Made by a program: the position numbers and the translations under genes
The notes under the pieces: generated by a model
Databases searched by the model: none
Seen by the model: the letters and a program-made list of their open reading frames with translations, nothing else
What the model was told of the DNA's origin: nothing
Source of the DNA: Candidatus Marsarchaeota G1 archaeon BE_D
Lineage (GTDB): Archaea; Thermoproteota; Thermoprotei_A; Marsarchaeales; Marsarchaeaceae
Reading direction: 5' to 3'
DNA length: 42,174 nucleotides
NCBI GenBank assembly: GCA_003019595.1
Contig: NEXD01000007.1
Span: forward strand, 1 to 42,174
Shown here: piece after piece, positions 33,526 to 41,960 of the stretch
Layout: the number at the start of each line of letters is the position of its first letter
Position numbering within the stretch: position 1 is the stretch's first letter

Positions 33526-34248
33526 CTACCGCTTGATGAGTCTTGCGGCAAACGCAAACGGAAGAGAAACCACAACAAGAAGGGCAGCGGTGGTGACCGC
33601 AACCGTTGGGCCGTAGTAACCGTAAAAGTCGTAAATCAGGACTGAAGCGGGACTTACACCGTTAAAAGGTGGCTGTAGCACATAGTAAGCGAGTATCGCG
33701 ATTGAGCCGAACTCGCTCATCGCCCTACTCATCGAAATCAAAAAGGACAAAAGCACACCCCTGTACGAATTCGGTAGAACAACGTCGAACAAAACTTTTA
33801 ACCGCGGTGCGCCAAGCGACATCGCAAAAAGCTCAGGCTCTTTTGGTAGCGATTCGAAAAACGAGTGTAACGACCTTATGTAAATTGGAGCGGAAACCGT
33901 CACCAGTGCGATCACAAGCCCTAAATACGAATCAAAAAAGTTGATTCCGATAGACTGAAGCGCTTTTCCTGTTGGCGTAAGCGGACTGTCCAAAATTAGT
34001 AGCGCTATTCCGACTACAGGGTGTGGGATCGACGCGGGAATTTCGCTCAAAGCTTCTTCGAGCGGACGTCTTCGTCTTGCAAGCTCGTACGCAAAAGGTG
34101 TGAAGAGCGCGCTAACAATCACACACGCAGTAAAAGAAGAGCTCAGAGTGAGCATTATTGAAGAAAAAACCACTCTTGTGAATGATTGTGGCGACCTGTA
34201 AACCACAAATCCGTAAAACAAAAGAAGAATTACGGGAAGCAAAAGCAA
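33526..34248 (-). CDS. wtpB: Molybdate/tungstate-type ABC transporter permease
   Basis: Permease with six predicted helices. The EAA-like loop is ELFAMSLGAPRLKVLFDVVL, and SIPHPVVGIALL and SMSRAMSEFGSIAILAYYV are family signatures of ModB/WtpB. The TTG at 34248 is the first standard start. The frame is open upstream to 34299 (IEKRFDALRAFSLFSLA), which adds the expected basic N-terminus before helix 1 but has no ATG, GTG or TTG; an ATA at 34299 overlaps the wtpA stop. So the true start is uncertain. It follows wtpA and precedes the thiolase-like gene. Confidence 0.88.
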   Translation of the reverse strand: MLLLPVILLLFYGFVVYRSPQSFTRVVFSSIMLTLSSSFTACVIVSALFTPFAYELARRRRPLEEALSEIPASIPHPVVGIALLILDSPLTPTGKALQSIGINFFDSYLGLVIALVTVSAPIYIRSLHSFFESLPKEPELFAMSLGAPRLKVLFDVVLPNSYRGVLLSFLISMSRAMSEFGSIAILAYYVLQPPFNGVSPASVLIYDFYGYYGPTVAVTTAALLVVVSLPFAFAARLIKR

Positions 34249-34295
34249 AGCAAGTGAAAAGAGTGAAAACGCCCTGAGCGCGTCAAAGCGCTTTT

Positions 34296-35303
34296 CTATA
34301 TCGCACCACCTCGTATCACTTCGCCTGTAGAAAGTAGTGACGCAAGCTGTTGTGGAATGTGTGTGTCGTTAAACAGAATCGCTGGTTTAAGCGGCGTAAG
34401 CCCATAACTTTGTAGGATTGAGCTGTGTTCTATCACAAATTTAACGAAGTTGTAAGCTTGAGCGCTGTCCACAGCGTTAGAAGGCACAGACAAAAATAAG
34501 TAAACCGGAGAGCCGTGTACAACACCTGTTGAAAGGTTGTAAGTGAATTGTGAGTAAAAGCTTGAAAGCGATGGATCACCCAAATTGATGTGGCGTGGTA
34601 GTTCGATGTAATTTAAGTGCTTTGCGATCGCAGCCGACCTGTAAATGAACAAGAATTGAATGTCGCCATAAAGTAGTGGGCTTACAAGCTGAGCGGCGTT
34701 GCTCGCCGTGACGTTTGCGCGATTTTCGAGCGTTCTTTTTACGAAATACTGCGTGTCGTTTGCGTAAAGAAAGCCCGCCATTTCTAGCACAAGCCAGCCT
34801 CTAAAGCCCGCTGGGTCATCATTCGGATTTGAGATGCCAATTTTCAGCTTACCGCTTGTGAGGTTGTTGAACGCATAGTAGTAGTATTTTGAGGAGTTTG
34901 TGCTTTCGGCGGTTTTAAAATCTTTTACTACGGTTGAAACCACTGGGTTTGTGGAGTTTGAGTAAGCAAGAACCATTTGGTCTGCGACGAAAGCAATTGC
35001 CCAACCCGAGTATCTACTACCTAAGTAGCTTTGTGAGTACGCGATGAGTGCGACGGACACAAAAACGCTCACGGGTACACCCTGCGATATCTCTCGCGCT
35101 AGCGCAAGCGAGCCACCGCCGTGAACTGGCGCGACAGGGACACCAGTTTGGTTGTGAAAAAGTGAAAGTAGCTCGCTCACTTCTTTCGTATAAGCGTCCG
35201 CGGAGTACACTATGAGCGGTTGAGTTTTTCTTGTAGTGACATAAACTACGCCTATCGCAAGTATTAAAAGAATGAAGAGAGCGATTATATACCTAGCCTT
35301 CAT
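34296..35303 (-). CDS. wtpA: Molybdate/tungstate-binding periplasmic-type protein
   Basis: Substrate-binding lipoprotein- or anchor-type protein. The N-terminus MKARYIIALFILLILAIGVV is a membrane anchor. The mature part begins PLIVYSADAYTKEVSELL, then APVHGGGSLALAREIS, and later KIGISNPNDDPAGFRGWL, all typical of the ModA/WtpA fold. The ATG at 35303 was chosen over an upstream start at 35327. It is divergent from the Tfx-family gene, with an AT box between them. Confidence 0.88.
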   Translation of the reverse strand: MKARYIIALFILLILAIGVVYVTTRKTQPLIVYSADAYTKEVSELLSLFHNQTGVPVAPVHGGGSLALAREISQGVPVSVFVSVALIAYSQSYLGSRYSGWAIAFVADQMVLAYSNSTNPVVSTVVKDFKTAESTNSSKYYYYAFNNLTSGKLKIGISNPNDDPAGFRGWLVLEMAGFLYANDTQYFVKRTLENRANVTASNAAQLVSPLLYGDIQFLFIYRSAAIAKHLNYIELPRHINLGDPSLSSFYSQFTYNLSTGVVHGSPVYLFLSVPSNAVDSAQAYNFVKFVIEHSSILQSYGLTPLKPAILFNDTHIPQQLASLLSTGEVIRGGAI

Positions 35304-35305
35304 AT

Positions 35306-35357
35306 ATGCAACTATATACGTAAACATTTAAGAATTGTGCAACTATTTTATGTTACG
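35306..35357. promoter_or_regulatory. Divergent wtpA/tfx control region
   Basis: About 50 bp separate the two starts. TGCAACTAT occurs twice as a direct repeat (35307-35315 and 35338-35346), and an AT-rich CATTTAAG near 35325-35332 could serve as the TATA element of both leaderless transcripts. The repeat is a candidate binding site for the Tfx-like protein. Confidence 0.45.
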
Positions 35358-35801
35358 ATGAACAAAACACGAAAATTCGGTTTTCTCACAAAAAAGCAGG
35401 TGGAAGTGCTCAAGCTAAGAGCGCAAGGTCTTACTCAAGCAGAGGTCGCAAGAAAGCTCGGCACCACACGCGCGAACATCTCAATGATAGAGCTAAGAGC
35501 AAAGCGCAAAATCAGACTGGCCGAAGAAACGCTTAAAGTGGTGTCGTCAATCAGGTCGCAAATGTCGATCACAATTGAAAAGGGAACGTATTTAGCGGAC
35601 ATTCCTTCTATCGTTTTGCGAAGTGCGGATAAAAGAGGAATTCACTTAAAAACGAACATCGTAGAGATTGTAAGACTCGTAAAGATGCACACCCCTCCTT
35701 GCATCAAAAAAGGAAGAACAACGCGCACGCTTTTGTTCAAAATATCACCCGAAGGGCAGCTTTTGCTTTCTGAAGCTTCTCCTACAAATCAAGAAGATTA
35801 G
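35358..35801 (+). CDS. Tfx-family DNA-binding regulator
   Basis: Protein of 147 residues from the ATG at 35358 (GTG at 35337 is an alternative). The N-terminal HTH reads FGFLTKKQVEVLKLRAQGLT then QAEVARKLGTTRANISMIEL, a close match to Tfx. In Methanothermobacter Tfx binds DNA downstream of the fmdECB promoter, an operon tied to molybdenum. Here it lies divergent to a molybdate/tungstate transporter, which suggests it senses or answers to that metal. That role is inferred. Confidence 0.85.
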   Translation: MNKTRKFGFLTKKQVEVLKLRAQGLTQAEVARKLGTTRANISMIELRAKRKIRLAEETLKVVSSIRSQMSITIEKGTYLADIPSIVLRSADKRGIHLKTNIVEIVRLVKMHTPPCIKKGRTTRTLLFKISPEGQLLLSEASPTNQED

Positions 35802-35807
35802 CAAAGT

Positions 35808-36419
35808 TTACACTTGTTTCAAGGCGTTTAACACACCGTCTTCGATATGATAGTGGTACTCCGAAAAGCGCGAATCATCGATTTCCTGCGTTGTGTAAAT
35901 CACCATGATTCTTCGCTCTTTTGTGAGCGTCTTGAACTCTTTTAAGAAGCTTTGTTTTTCGCTGATATTCGAAAAAGCCTCGTCAACAAGAATCGCTTTG
36001 GGTTGCGCAAGTAACGCAGTCGCAAGCGAAACTCTGATTCTTTGCCCAACGCTTAGTTTTGAAACTCGTCCTTCAAAATTAATTCCTAGCGCTTGCTTTA
36101 CTTTTTGGAGCTCTTCTTCTTTAACCTCAATCTTTTTGAGCCTAAAACCCCAGCGGATGTGCTCATCGACGCTGAGCGAAGGGATATAGGTGTTCGGGTT
36201 TACCAAAACGAAACCTCTTTTTTCAAGCGGTAGGCGCGAAATGTCTAAGCCGTCAAGCTTGATAAACCCACTATCAATTTGGTATATTCCAGAAAGGCAG
36301 TTTAAAAGCGTGGTTTTACCCGAACCGTTTTTTCCTGTAACGCAAGTCCATCCTTCTCCTTTTAGTTTGGCGTTTAGCACAAAGCTGTTTAGTCTTTTTG
36401 TAAACTCTGCTTCAAGCAC
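35808..36419 (-). CDS. ABC transporter ATPase with unusual Q-, D- and H-loop residues
   Basis: ATPase domain of 203 residues. The Walker A is TGKNGSGKTTLL, the signature is KLSVGQRIRVSLATALL and Walker B with the catalytic Glu is AILVDEAFS. The Q-loop reads VLVNPNTYIPS with Asn for Gln, the D-loop region reads SNIS without Asp, and the switch His is replaced by Gln in IYTTQEIDD. It lacks the C-terminal regulatory domain of ModC/WtpC. It could serve the wtpAB transporter on the other side of tfx, or the membrane protein immediately upstream on its own strand. The GTG start lies 13 bp after that gene. Confidence 0.8.
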   Translation of the reverse strand: MLEAEFTKRLNSFVLNAKLKGEGWTCVTGKNGSGKTTLLNCLSGIYQIDSGFIKLDGLDISRLPLEKRGFVLVNPNTYIPSLSVDEHIRWGFRLKKIEVKEEELQKVKQALGINFEGRVSKLSVGQRIRVSLATALLAQPKAILVDEAFSNISEKQSFLKEFKTLTKERRIMVIYTTQEIDDSRFSEYHYHIEDGVLNALKQV

Positions 36420-36431
36420 AGTTACACTTTG

Positions 36432-36845
36432 CTAGAGTGTCTTAAGAGTGTTTGGCCTTTTGTTTGCGCTTTTTCCAAGCTCAAACAACCCCAATACCAC
36501 AAAAAATGGGGATGAAAGCAAAAGCACTCTAACAAGCATGCGTACAAAACCGTTCAACGACACTTTTACTATGTACCTCCCTGGTACACTCAAATAGCTT
36601 CCAAAATTAAAGTAGAAGTACGTGACAGAGTAAAAAAGTTTGATTTTTGTTCCGTGCGTGGCGCTTATTGTGGTTGCTAGCGCGTTTGTGGTGTTTTCGG
36701 ATTTTGTGGTAGGAGAAACAAAAGAAACGTACGTCAATTTTTGCGATTCTTGTTTGTTGGAATAAACGGGGGCTTTAATTGGTATCACGGGTGCAAACAG
36801 CAAAATGATTAAAGCAAAAGCAAGCGCAATGATGTAACTATGCAT
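36432..36845 (-). CDS. Two-helix membrane protein of unknown function
   Basis: Protein of 137 residues. Residues 3-22 (SYIIALAFALIILLFAPVIP) and about 105-125 (VRVLLLSSPFFVVLGLFELG) are membrane helices, flanking a Ser/Thr-rich outer domain of about 80 residues. The ATG at 36845 has a TATA-like AAAATATTTT about 27 bp upstream. It shares an operon with the ABC ATPase that follows (13-bp gap), so it may be the membrane partner of that protein. Family not recognised. Confidence 0.55.
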   Translation of the reverse strand: MHSYIIALAFALIILLFAPVIPIKAPVYSNKQESQKLTYVSFVSPTTKSENTTNALATTISATHGTKIKLFYSVTYFYFNFGSYLSVPGRYIVKVSLNGFVRMLVRVLLLSSPFFVVLGLFELGKSANKRPNTLKTL

Positions 36846-37154
36846 TCAATTTGAGTGTATTTGCGAGCTTAAAAATATTTTGTAAGCGAAAAATGATGTC
36901 ACACAAACATGGTGGCGCTACAGATTTTGCGACTGAGCTATGAAACCGAGTATTACAAAGCATCGTATGGCTGAAAACAAAAGTGTAAATACACGGGCAA
37001 AAAACTTGACGATTCCGAGTGTATTGCTTTCGATTAGATGAGTTTTGCACGATTTCCACACCCGTCGCTAATTTGAACACGAGTAGCTTCTTGCCCGCCT
37101 AAAACTAAAGGGGGGTGGGACAGGGCAACGCCTAACACATTAAATAGCTCACGA
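36846..37154. other. Gene-free interval
   Basis: No supported gene in about 310 bp. A TATA-like stretch near 36868-36880 serves the membrane-protein gene, and a run GGGGGGTGGG lies near 37110. A frame at 36838-37080 has no protein-like composition. Confidence 0.4.
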
Positions 37155-37775
37155 TCATTCAAGTTTTGGAATCATCGCGAAGCCTCCTTCTTTGTGACTG
37201 AGCACGAGAAGTTTGGATTTCACTCTTTTAGAAAACTCTACTGTTGCATTATTGAACTCAAAGTTGTCCACCATAATCACTCCTTTTTTCATGTGCTTCC
37301 AAGCTTCATTTAGCTCGAACATAACATTCTCGTAAGTGTGCTCCCCGTCGTGCAGAAAGAACTGTATTTCTTGAAGTTCGTCCAACAATTCCTTAAGTAG
37401 CTTTTTGGAATCTCCTAGAATCAGTTTCCATTTTTGTTTTAACCTATCTGGTACAACGAATCCTATTTCGTACCTCTCAGCTTCTTCGCCATACTTTTCG
37501 CCCAAGTCAATAGAATACAAAATTCCTTTTCTAAGCGCGCTCAGTATAAAAGTCGTAGAAACTCCAGGTCCTACGCCAGTTTCCACCGCGATTTGTGGTT
37601 CTAAAGCCTTAACCGTGGCGTAAAGATAAGCTCTCTTCTCTTCGTGTAGCGCCCACAGTCTTTTATTTCCTAACATCTTTTTTACATCTAAATCGATTTT
37701 ATAGGCTTCGTTGACAAACTCCTTTAACCTAGACAGGCTCACTCCTAAAACCTTAGACAAATTCTCGTTTAACAT
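37155..37775 (-). CDS. Class I SAM-dependent methyltransferase
   Basis: Methyltransferase of 206 residues of the type often named Methyltransf_24. The SAM loop is AVETGVGPGVSTTFILSAL, then SIDLGEKYGEEA, and FFLHDGEHTYENVMFELNEA carries the acidic motif after strand 4. VIMVDNFEFNNATVEFSKR is the later fold region. The substrate is unknown. The ATG at 37775 follows an ATTTATAGG box by about 25 bp. Confidence 0.85.
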   Translation of the reverse strand: MLNENLSKVLGVSLSRLKEFVNEAYKIDLDVKKMLGNKRLWALHEEKRAYLYATVKALEPQIAVETGVGPGVSTTFILSALRKGILYSIDLGEKYGEEAERYEIGFVVPDRLKQKWKLILGDSKKLLKELLDELQEIQFFLHDGEHTYENVMFELNEAWKHMKKGVIMVDNFEFNNATVEFSKRVKSKLLVLSHKEGGFAMIPKLE

Positions 37776-37985
37776 TGTTATGAACTATTTAATGCCTATA
37801 AATAACTTCTACTCAAAACTGTTTACTCCGAGCCAAGGAGCGATGGACGAACATTTCAGAATGTGTGTCGCTCGCCTATATACATCATAGCGGTGTTCCA
37901 CTACCCTAAAGTATTAACTGGGTAGCTCCCTTCTTATAAATCAATTATAAATGTGCTTATATCTGTCCGCCTTTGATTTTATTGC

Positions 37986-39014
37986 ATGCTAGGCAAAATA
38001 TCCTCGGAGATATTCGACAAGGTGATTTATCCGAATTTAGGCGCAAAACTCGAAGAGCTAATCGTTCCACCGACGCACGGCGTTGACACGGGTGTGGTCG
38101 ACTTGGGTGAGCGCGTTCTTGTAGCAAAGACCGATCCCGTGTTCATCGTTCCCGAGTTGGGTTTAAGAAAATCCGCTTGGTTTGCCGTTCACATTCTCGC
38201 AAGCGACGTGGTGACTTCTGGAATTCCTCCAAGATACGCTCTTATTGATTTAAACCTTCCGACATCGATGAGCGACGAGCAGTTCGAAGAGATGTGGATT
38301 GGCATCTCAGACGCTTTAAAACAAATAAACGTTGGCGTGATCGGAGGACACACAGGAAGATACGAAGGAGTGGATTACCCAATGCTAGGCGGCTTTACAA
38401 TGCTAGGAATAGGTGAAAAGTCAAAGCTCACACCTTCTAGCAACGCCAAAATTGGTGACAAAGTGGTTATCACAAAGGGTCCAGCGATTGAGGCAACTGC
38501 GCTACTCGTAAATCTCTTTCCTAGCTACTTTGAGAAAAGGCTTTCTCGCTTTAATGAGGCGAAAGAGCTTTACTGGAAAATGTCTTGTTGGAAAGATGGT
38601 CTGATCGCGTCAAAAGTTGGAGCCCATGCGATGCACGACGCAACAGAAGGAGGTGTGTGGGGCGCTTTGAACGAAGTGGCAAAAGCTAGCGGGGTTGGGA
38701 TCACGGTTTACGAAGACAAGCTTTTCATAAATGAGGCTGTGCGCGAACTGTGTGAGCTTGTAAAAATCGACCCTTTTTGTTCGATTAGCGAAGGAACGCT
38801 TATCATCTGCACCCAGAATGCCGAACAAGTTGTCGATGCGCTACAATCTGAAGGTATACCAGCCGCAGTAATTGGAGAAGTGGTAAGAGGTAAGGGCGTG
38901 AGGCTTGTAAAACGCGATGGTTCAACACTCGACGTGCCAGCACCAAAAGAGGACCCGTTTTGGAGAGTTTTCTTTGAAATTTCGCAAAAGGTCAAGGCGG
39001 GAATAGCCTCATAA
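37986..39014 (+). CDS. AIR-synthase-related protein (HypE/ThiL/SelD superfamily)
   Basis: Protein of 342 residues of the PurM-like ATP-binding fold. [20 protein letters not shown] near the N-terminus, [20 protein letters not shown] and [20 protein letters not shown] match HypE-like members. The C-terminal Cys tail of true HypE is absent (it ends QKVKAGIAS), so hydrogenase maturation is unlikely and no hydrogenase genes are near. The ATP-using reaction cannot be named. It overlaps the convergent deacetylase gene by 23 bp. Confidence 0.82.
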   Translation: MLGKISSEIFDKVIYPNLGAKLEELIVPPTHGVDTGVVDLGERVLVAKTDPVFIVPELGLRKSAWFAVHILASDVVTSGIPPRYALIDLNLPTSMSDEQFEEMWIGISDALKQINVGVIGGHTGRYEGVDYPMLGGFTMLGIGEKSKLTPSSNAKIGDKVVITKGPAIEATALLVNLFPSYFEKRLSRFNEAKELYWKMSCWKDGLIASKVGAHAMHDATEGGVWGALNEVAKASGVGITVYEDKLFINEAVRELCELVKIDPFCSISEGTLIICTQNAEQVVDALQSEGIPAAVIGEVVRGKGVRLVKRDGSTLDVPAPKEDPFWRVFFEISQKVKAGIAS

Positions 39015-39873
39015 AGTGGCGCGCGATTTCTTCTCTTGTGGCAATCCACACACGTTTGAACCTTTTTGCGTAATTCAGAAACCTGTCAAGCGCAACAATT
39101 CTTCCAGCTCTACCAGAAATCCTTACATGAATTCCGACATTCATGAGTTTTGGAGTTTCTTCGCTTTCTTCGTACAAAGTGAGAAACGAATCTCGCATGT
39201 ACTCAAAGAATTCAGATGCGCAGCAGAACCTGTTAGAAAAGAAGTGGAAGTCGTTTACGTCTGGCGTGTACGGTATAAGTAGCAGTTTTTTGCCTTTTAT
39301 ATCTACGTAGTAGGGAAGGTCGTCGTTGTAAACGTCTGAGTCGTAAAGGAAACCTCCTTCTTCAACCAATAATTCGAGCGTGTTTTCGCTCGGTTCTCTG
39401 CAGTACCAGCCCACGGGGCGCTTCCCCGTAATTCGCGTGATTATTTCCACCGCTTTTTTTATGTGCTCTCTTTCTTCTTCTCTTGTAAGAGTGTAGTGTT
39501 CGACCCATCGGTAGCCGTGGCTACATATCTCATGCCCTTGTTCAACTATTGCTTTCGCAGCGATTTCGTTCACTTCAAGGGTTTTTGCTGTAGCGAAAAA
39601 CGTGGCCTTGACACCGTTTTTTCTGAGCACCCTAAGAATTCTCCAAATCGCAACCCTTGTTTCGTATTCAAAGATTGACTCCATCGCAAGGTCTCTTTTT
39701 GGTGGAACACCGTAAGCCGGAAATTCTCCAAACGTTTCTGGTGAGGCGTCGCCGAACACAGGAGAGCGTTCTCCTCCAGCTTCGTAGTTCACCGCAATCG
39801 TCAGAGCAAGAGTCGCACCACCTGGCCACTCAAAACTTGGTGGCTTACCGCCGTAACCCACAAAATCTCGCAT
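38992..39873 (-). CDS. Polysaccharide deacetylase-family protein (PuuE-like)
   Basis: NodB-homology protein of about 293 residues. [20 protein letters not shown] is the typical start of the PuuE (allantoinase-like) branch. [16 protein letters not shown] and [14 protein letters not shown] carry the metal-binding motif with two His. [19 protein letters not shown] is the conserved R/P segment. It would hydrolyse an N-acyl or cyclic amide bond. The ATG at 39873 is preferred to an in-frame TTG at 39897. Confidence 0.85.
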   Translation of the reverse strand: MRDFVGYGGKPPSFEWPGGATLALTIAVNYEAGGERSPVFGDASPETFGEFPAYGVPPKRDLAMESIFEYETRVAIWRILRVLRKNGVKATFFATAKTLEVNEIAAKAIVEQGHEICSHGYRWVEHYTLTREEEREHIKKAVEIITRITGKRPVGWYCREPSENTLELLVEEGGFLYDSDVYNDDLPYYVDIKGKKLLLIPYTPDVNDFHFFSNRFCCASEFFEYMRDSFLTLYEESEETPKLMNVGIHVRISGRAGRIVALDRFLNYAKRFKRVWIATREEIARHFMRLFPP

Positions 39874-39914
39874 AAGAGTTAATAAATCCACAAGCAAAAA
39901 ACCCTTTTGTACAA

Positions 39915-40090
39915 GTGTGAACTACCCCGCCATCACGGACGGGGCATCCCCACCTCGCGGTGAGGATTTCCTGCTTCTTCCAGGAAACTTACTATACACC
40001 CCCTCTGAGAAGGGGATGTATAGCAGAGGTTTCCTGTCCACAGGCTCTCGGGGCAGTCCCGACCCCGCACGAAGAGTATTCAGAGATGCA
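39915..40090 (-). ncRNA. Candidate TnpB guide (omega) RNA scaffold and right end
   Basis: Three or more hairpins lie in about 175 nt: CCCCG/CGGGG at 39925-39944, TTTCCTG/CAGGAAA at 39967-39987, and a 12-bp stem TATACACCCCCT/AGGGGATGTATA at 39993-40022. They overlap the tnpB 3' end, exactly where omegaRNA is made in studied IS605 elements. The guide would be read from flanking DNA just below 39915. Transcription has not been shown. Confidence 0.5.
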
Positions 40091-41159
40091 TTATAATCAC
40101 GGTCTGTGACCCAACCACATTTAGGGCATGAGAAGACACGATCTGATAGAGTTAGGTCTTTTTTCACATATCCACATTCAGTACATGTTTTTGAAGTATT
40201 TTTAGGATTTACTTTCACTACCCTCCTACCAGCTCTACTAGCCTTGTAGGAGAGGTAGCTCATGAACCTGGAGAAGTCAGAGTGAAGGATATGCTTTCTC
40301 AAAGTTTTACTGCTGCTATTTTCAACCATCTCCTTCACATCAAGATCTTCCACGTAGATCTCACTATACTGTTCTACGAGCCACGAAGTTACCTTGTGAA
40401 TGTAATCATTCATGAGATTCTTCACATGCTCGTGTATCTTGGCTAACTTCTTTCTGACCTTCTCGTAGTTTCTAGACCCCTTCTTTTTTCTTGATAACGA
40501 TTTTGTAAGATCTTTATCCTTTTTTCGACCTTATCAAAAACCTTAGGGTTCTCTATTACTACACCATCAGAAGTAGTTACTAGTTTCTCCACTCCTAAGT
40601 CTATTCCAACCACTTTCCCAGTCCTTTCAAGAGGTTCCTTTTCGACCTCAACTTGGAAGATTGCGTACCAGCCTGTAGCACTCTTCTTTATTATTACTCC
40701 TTTTACCTCGCTTTCTAACGGTCTGTGGAAGAGTGCTTTTATTTCCCCTATTTTTGAGAGAATTAGTTTATCCCCAACCACCTTGAAACCAGATTGATTG
40801 TAGTTGATGATCTTCATGGTCTTCTTGTACCTCAGCTTCCCCACTTTCTTTCCTTTCTTCTTCAATTCATGAAGAGAGTTAATGTTGTACCATAATTGGT
40901 TGTTCACCATTTGAAGGGCTTTGGAGTAAACTAGTTCTTTTCCTTCTATTTTCAAGTCTTTCAGCATGCCTTGGGTGTCCTCAGGTGTTATCTTTTTCCC
41001 TTCTTTCCTTGCATTGTTCACTGCGTCTAACAAGGCATTGTACACTTTAGCTTCAATTTGCATCACCCTGAGGAGTTTTTCCTCTACTTCCCTAGTTGGG
41101 TAAATTCTGTACTTGAATGAGAGTTGGATCTTGTTATTCTTTTCCTTGGCTCTCCACAT
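39922..41159 (-). pseudogene. tnpB: TnpB RNA-guided nuclease, split by a one-base frameshift
   Basis: The first frame (41159 to 40443) has the N-terminal domain and RuvC-I at VVGIDLGVEKLVTTSDG. The second frame (to 39922) has RuvC-II at IYVEDLDVKEM, the zinc finger CTECGYVKKDLTLSDRVFSC, and RuvC-III at VTDRDYNASLNTL. One extra A in the A6 run (T6 on the plus strand, 40520-40525) joins them: VEK to KDKDLTKSLSRKKKGSRNYE. The joined protein is 412 residues with every catalytic acid in place. It is therefore recently broken, miscalled, or expressed by slippage on A6G. It overlaps the tnpA end by 26 bp. Confidence 0.85.
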
Positions 41160-41541
41160 ATTTTCTCAGCACCTCCAGTGTTACTTGTCCGCTTGTTGCT
41201 AAGAAGTATGATGGTGACCAGAAGTGCCCTTTCCATAGTTTTTCCTTTACTTGAGGAAATTTTCTCTGTATTTCCCTAGACGTGATTGTCTTTATTGTGT
41301 TTATGTATCTGGGTATATTCAAGGTTGGTTTCGCCTTGAATAACATGTGGAAGTGATCTTTATCTACCCCTATATCTATGACCTCAACTTCGAACGTTTT
41401 GCTTATTTCCTGAATTTGTTCCTTTAGGAAGTTTATAATCTCTTCATTATCGAACACCTTTCTGCGGTACTTCACCACTTGGACATAGTGGTAATAAAGA
41501 GCGTAAACTGAATGCGATCCTCTTTCCAATCTGTACCGCAT
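41134..41541 (-). CDS. tnpA: TnpA, IS200-type HUH (Y1) transposase
   Basis: Transposase of 135 residues. VVKYRRKVFDNEEIINFLKE is the conserved N-terminal part, the HUH metal site is DHFHMLF, and the catalytic tyrosine is in VLRKYVESQGKE. It cuts and joins single-stranded element ends at the subterminal hairpins. The length is normal and no damage is seen. It overlaps tnpB. Confidence 0.93.
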   Translation of the reverse strand: MRYRLERGSHSVYALYYHYVQVVKYRRKVFDNEEIINFLKEQIQEISKTFEVEVIDIGVDKDHFHMLFKAKPTLNIPRYINTIKTITSREIQRKFPQVKEKLWKGHFWSPSYFLATSGQVTLEVLRKYVESQGKE

Positions 41542-41580
41542 AGTTATATCTATTTTTTAATAACTATAAAAAGGTTTCTG

Positions 41581-41626
41581 TAAGGGGGCTATCCATCCTT
41601 ACGGAGGGGGACTTCCGCCCCCTTAA
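41581..41626. repeat. Left-end hairpin of the IS605-family element
   Basis: TAAGGGGGC at 41581-41589 pairs with GCCCCCTTA at 41617-41625 around a loop of about 27 nt. It lies 40 bp before the tnpA start, as expected for the structure that TnpA binds. Confidence 0.65.
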
Positions 41627-41639
41627 CCCCCAGAAAGTT

Positions 41640-41950
41640 AACAGGCTTGGGCGTTGTCGCAAGCTTTTGCGATGCACTAATCACTTAATTCTTGTTTTTG
41701 TGTTGCTTAGAGTTGGGGCTTTGGAAACGCGCTTTTCACGTCCACCATTCAATAATAGTGGGCATTCCAACAAGCTTTGATTTCCCAAGATCGCACCATG
41801 CCACGCTGAGATTGGGAATATCCTCAGTTCTTTGCTTGAGGCTTGGTTCTCGTAGCTTTTTATAAGGTTTCCAAAACCTCGCCCTTAAGAAGCGGGTAGG
41901 AGGCCAGACTCTAATGGGCTTAACCCTCCTAAATCTTTTTTCTGACACTG
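41640..41950. other. Gene-poor interval with an IS605 right-end-like fragment
   Basis: About 310 bp between the insertion sequence and the tandem repeats hold no convincing gene. On the minus strand CTACCCGCTTCTTAAGGGCG (about 41884-41903) resembles the right-end start of the fossil at 12418 (CTACCCCCGCTCTTAAGG). This may be the end of another old element. A TATA-like TTTTTATAAG lies near 41858. Confidence 0.35.
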
Positions 41951-41960
41951 AAAACTTATT

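Larger units (their letters stand above)
39915..41640 (-). mobile_element. IS200/IS605-family insertion sequence (tnpA plus tnpB)
   Basis: The element reads on the minus strand from a left-end hairpin near 41581-41626, through tnpA and tnpB, to a right end with several hairpins near 39915-40090. The ends are subterminal palindromes, not inverted terminal repeats, as expected for single-strand HUH transposition. The boundaries are approximate. The right-end start GTGAACTACCCCGCC is shared with the fossil at 12418. The element inserted next to the deacetylase gene without breaking it. Confidence 0.85.

Noticed and set aside
36838-37080. 80-codon frame on the minus strand overlapping the membrane-protein gene
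   Set aside because: Composition is not protein-like (many Cys, His and short runs), and it overlaps the promoter region of the next gene.
37986-39014. Hydrogenase maturation factor HypE
   Set aside because: The C-terminal Cys that HypE needs is missing, and no hydrogenase or hyp genes are near. Only the superfamily can be stated.
41736-41948. 70-codon frame on the minus strand before the AAA ATPase gene
   Set aside because: Rich in Arg, Trp and Pro with no family match, and it runs over the right-end-like fragment. It is probably a chance frame in non-coding DNA.
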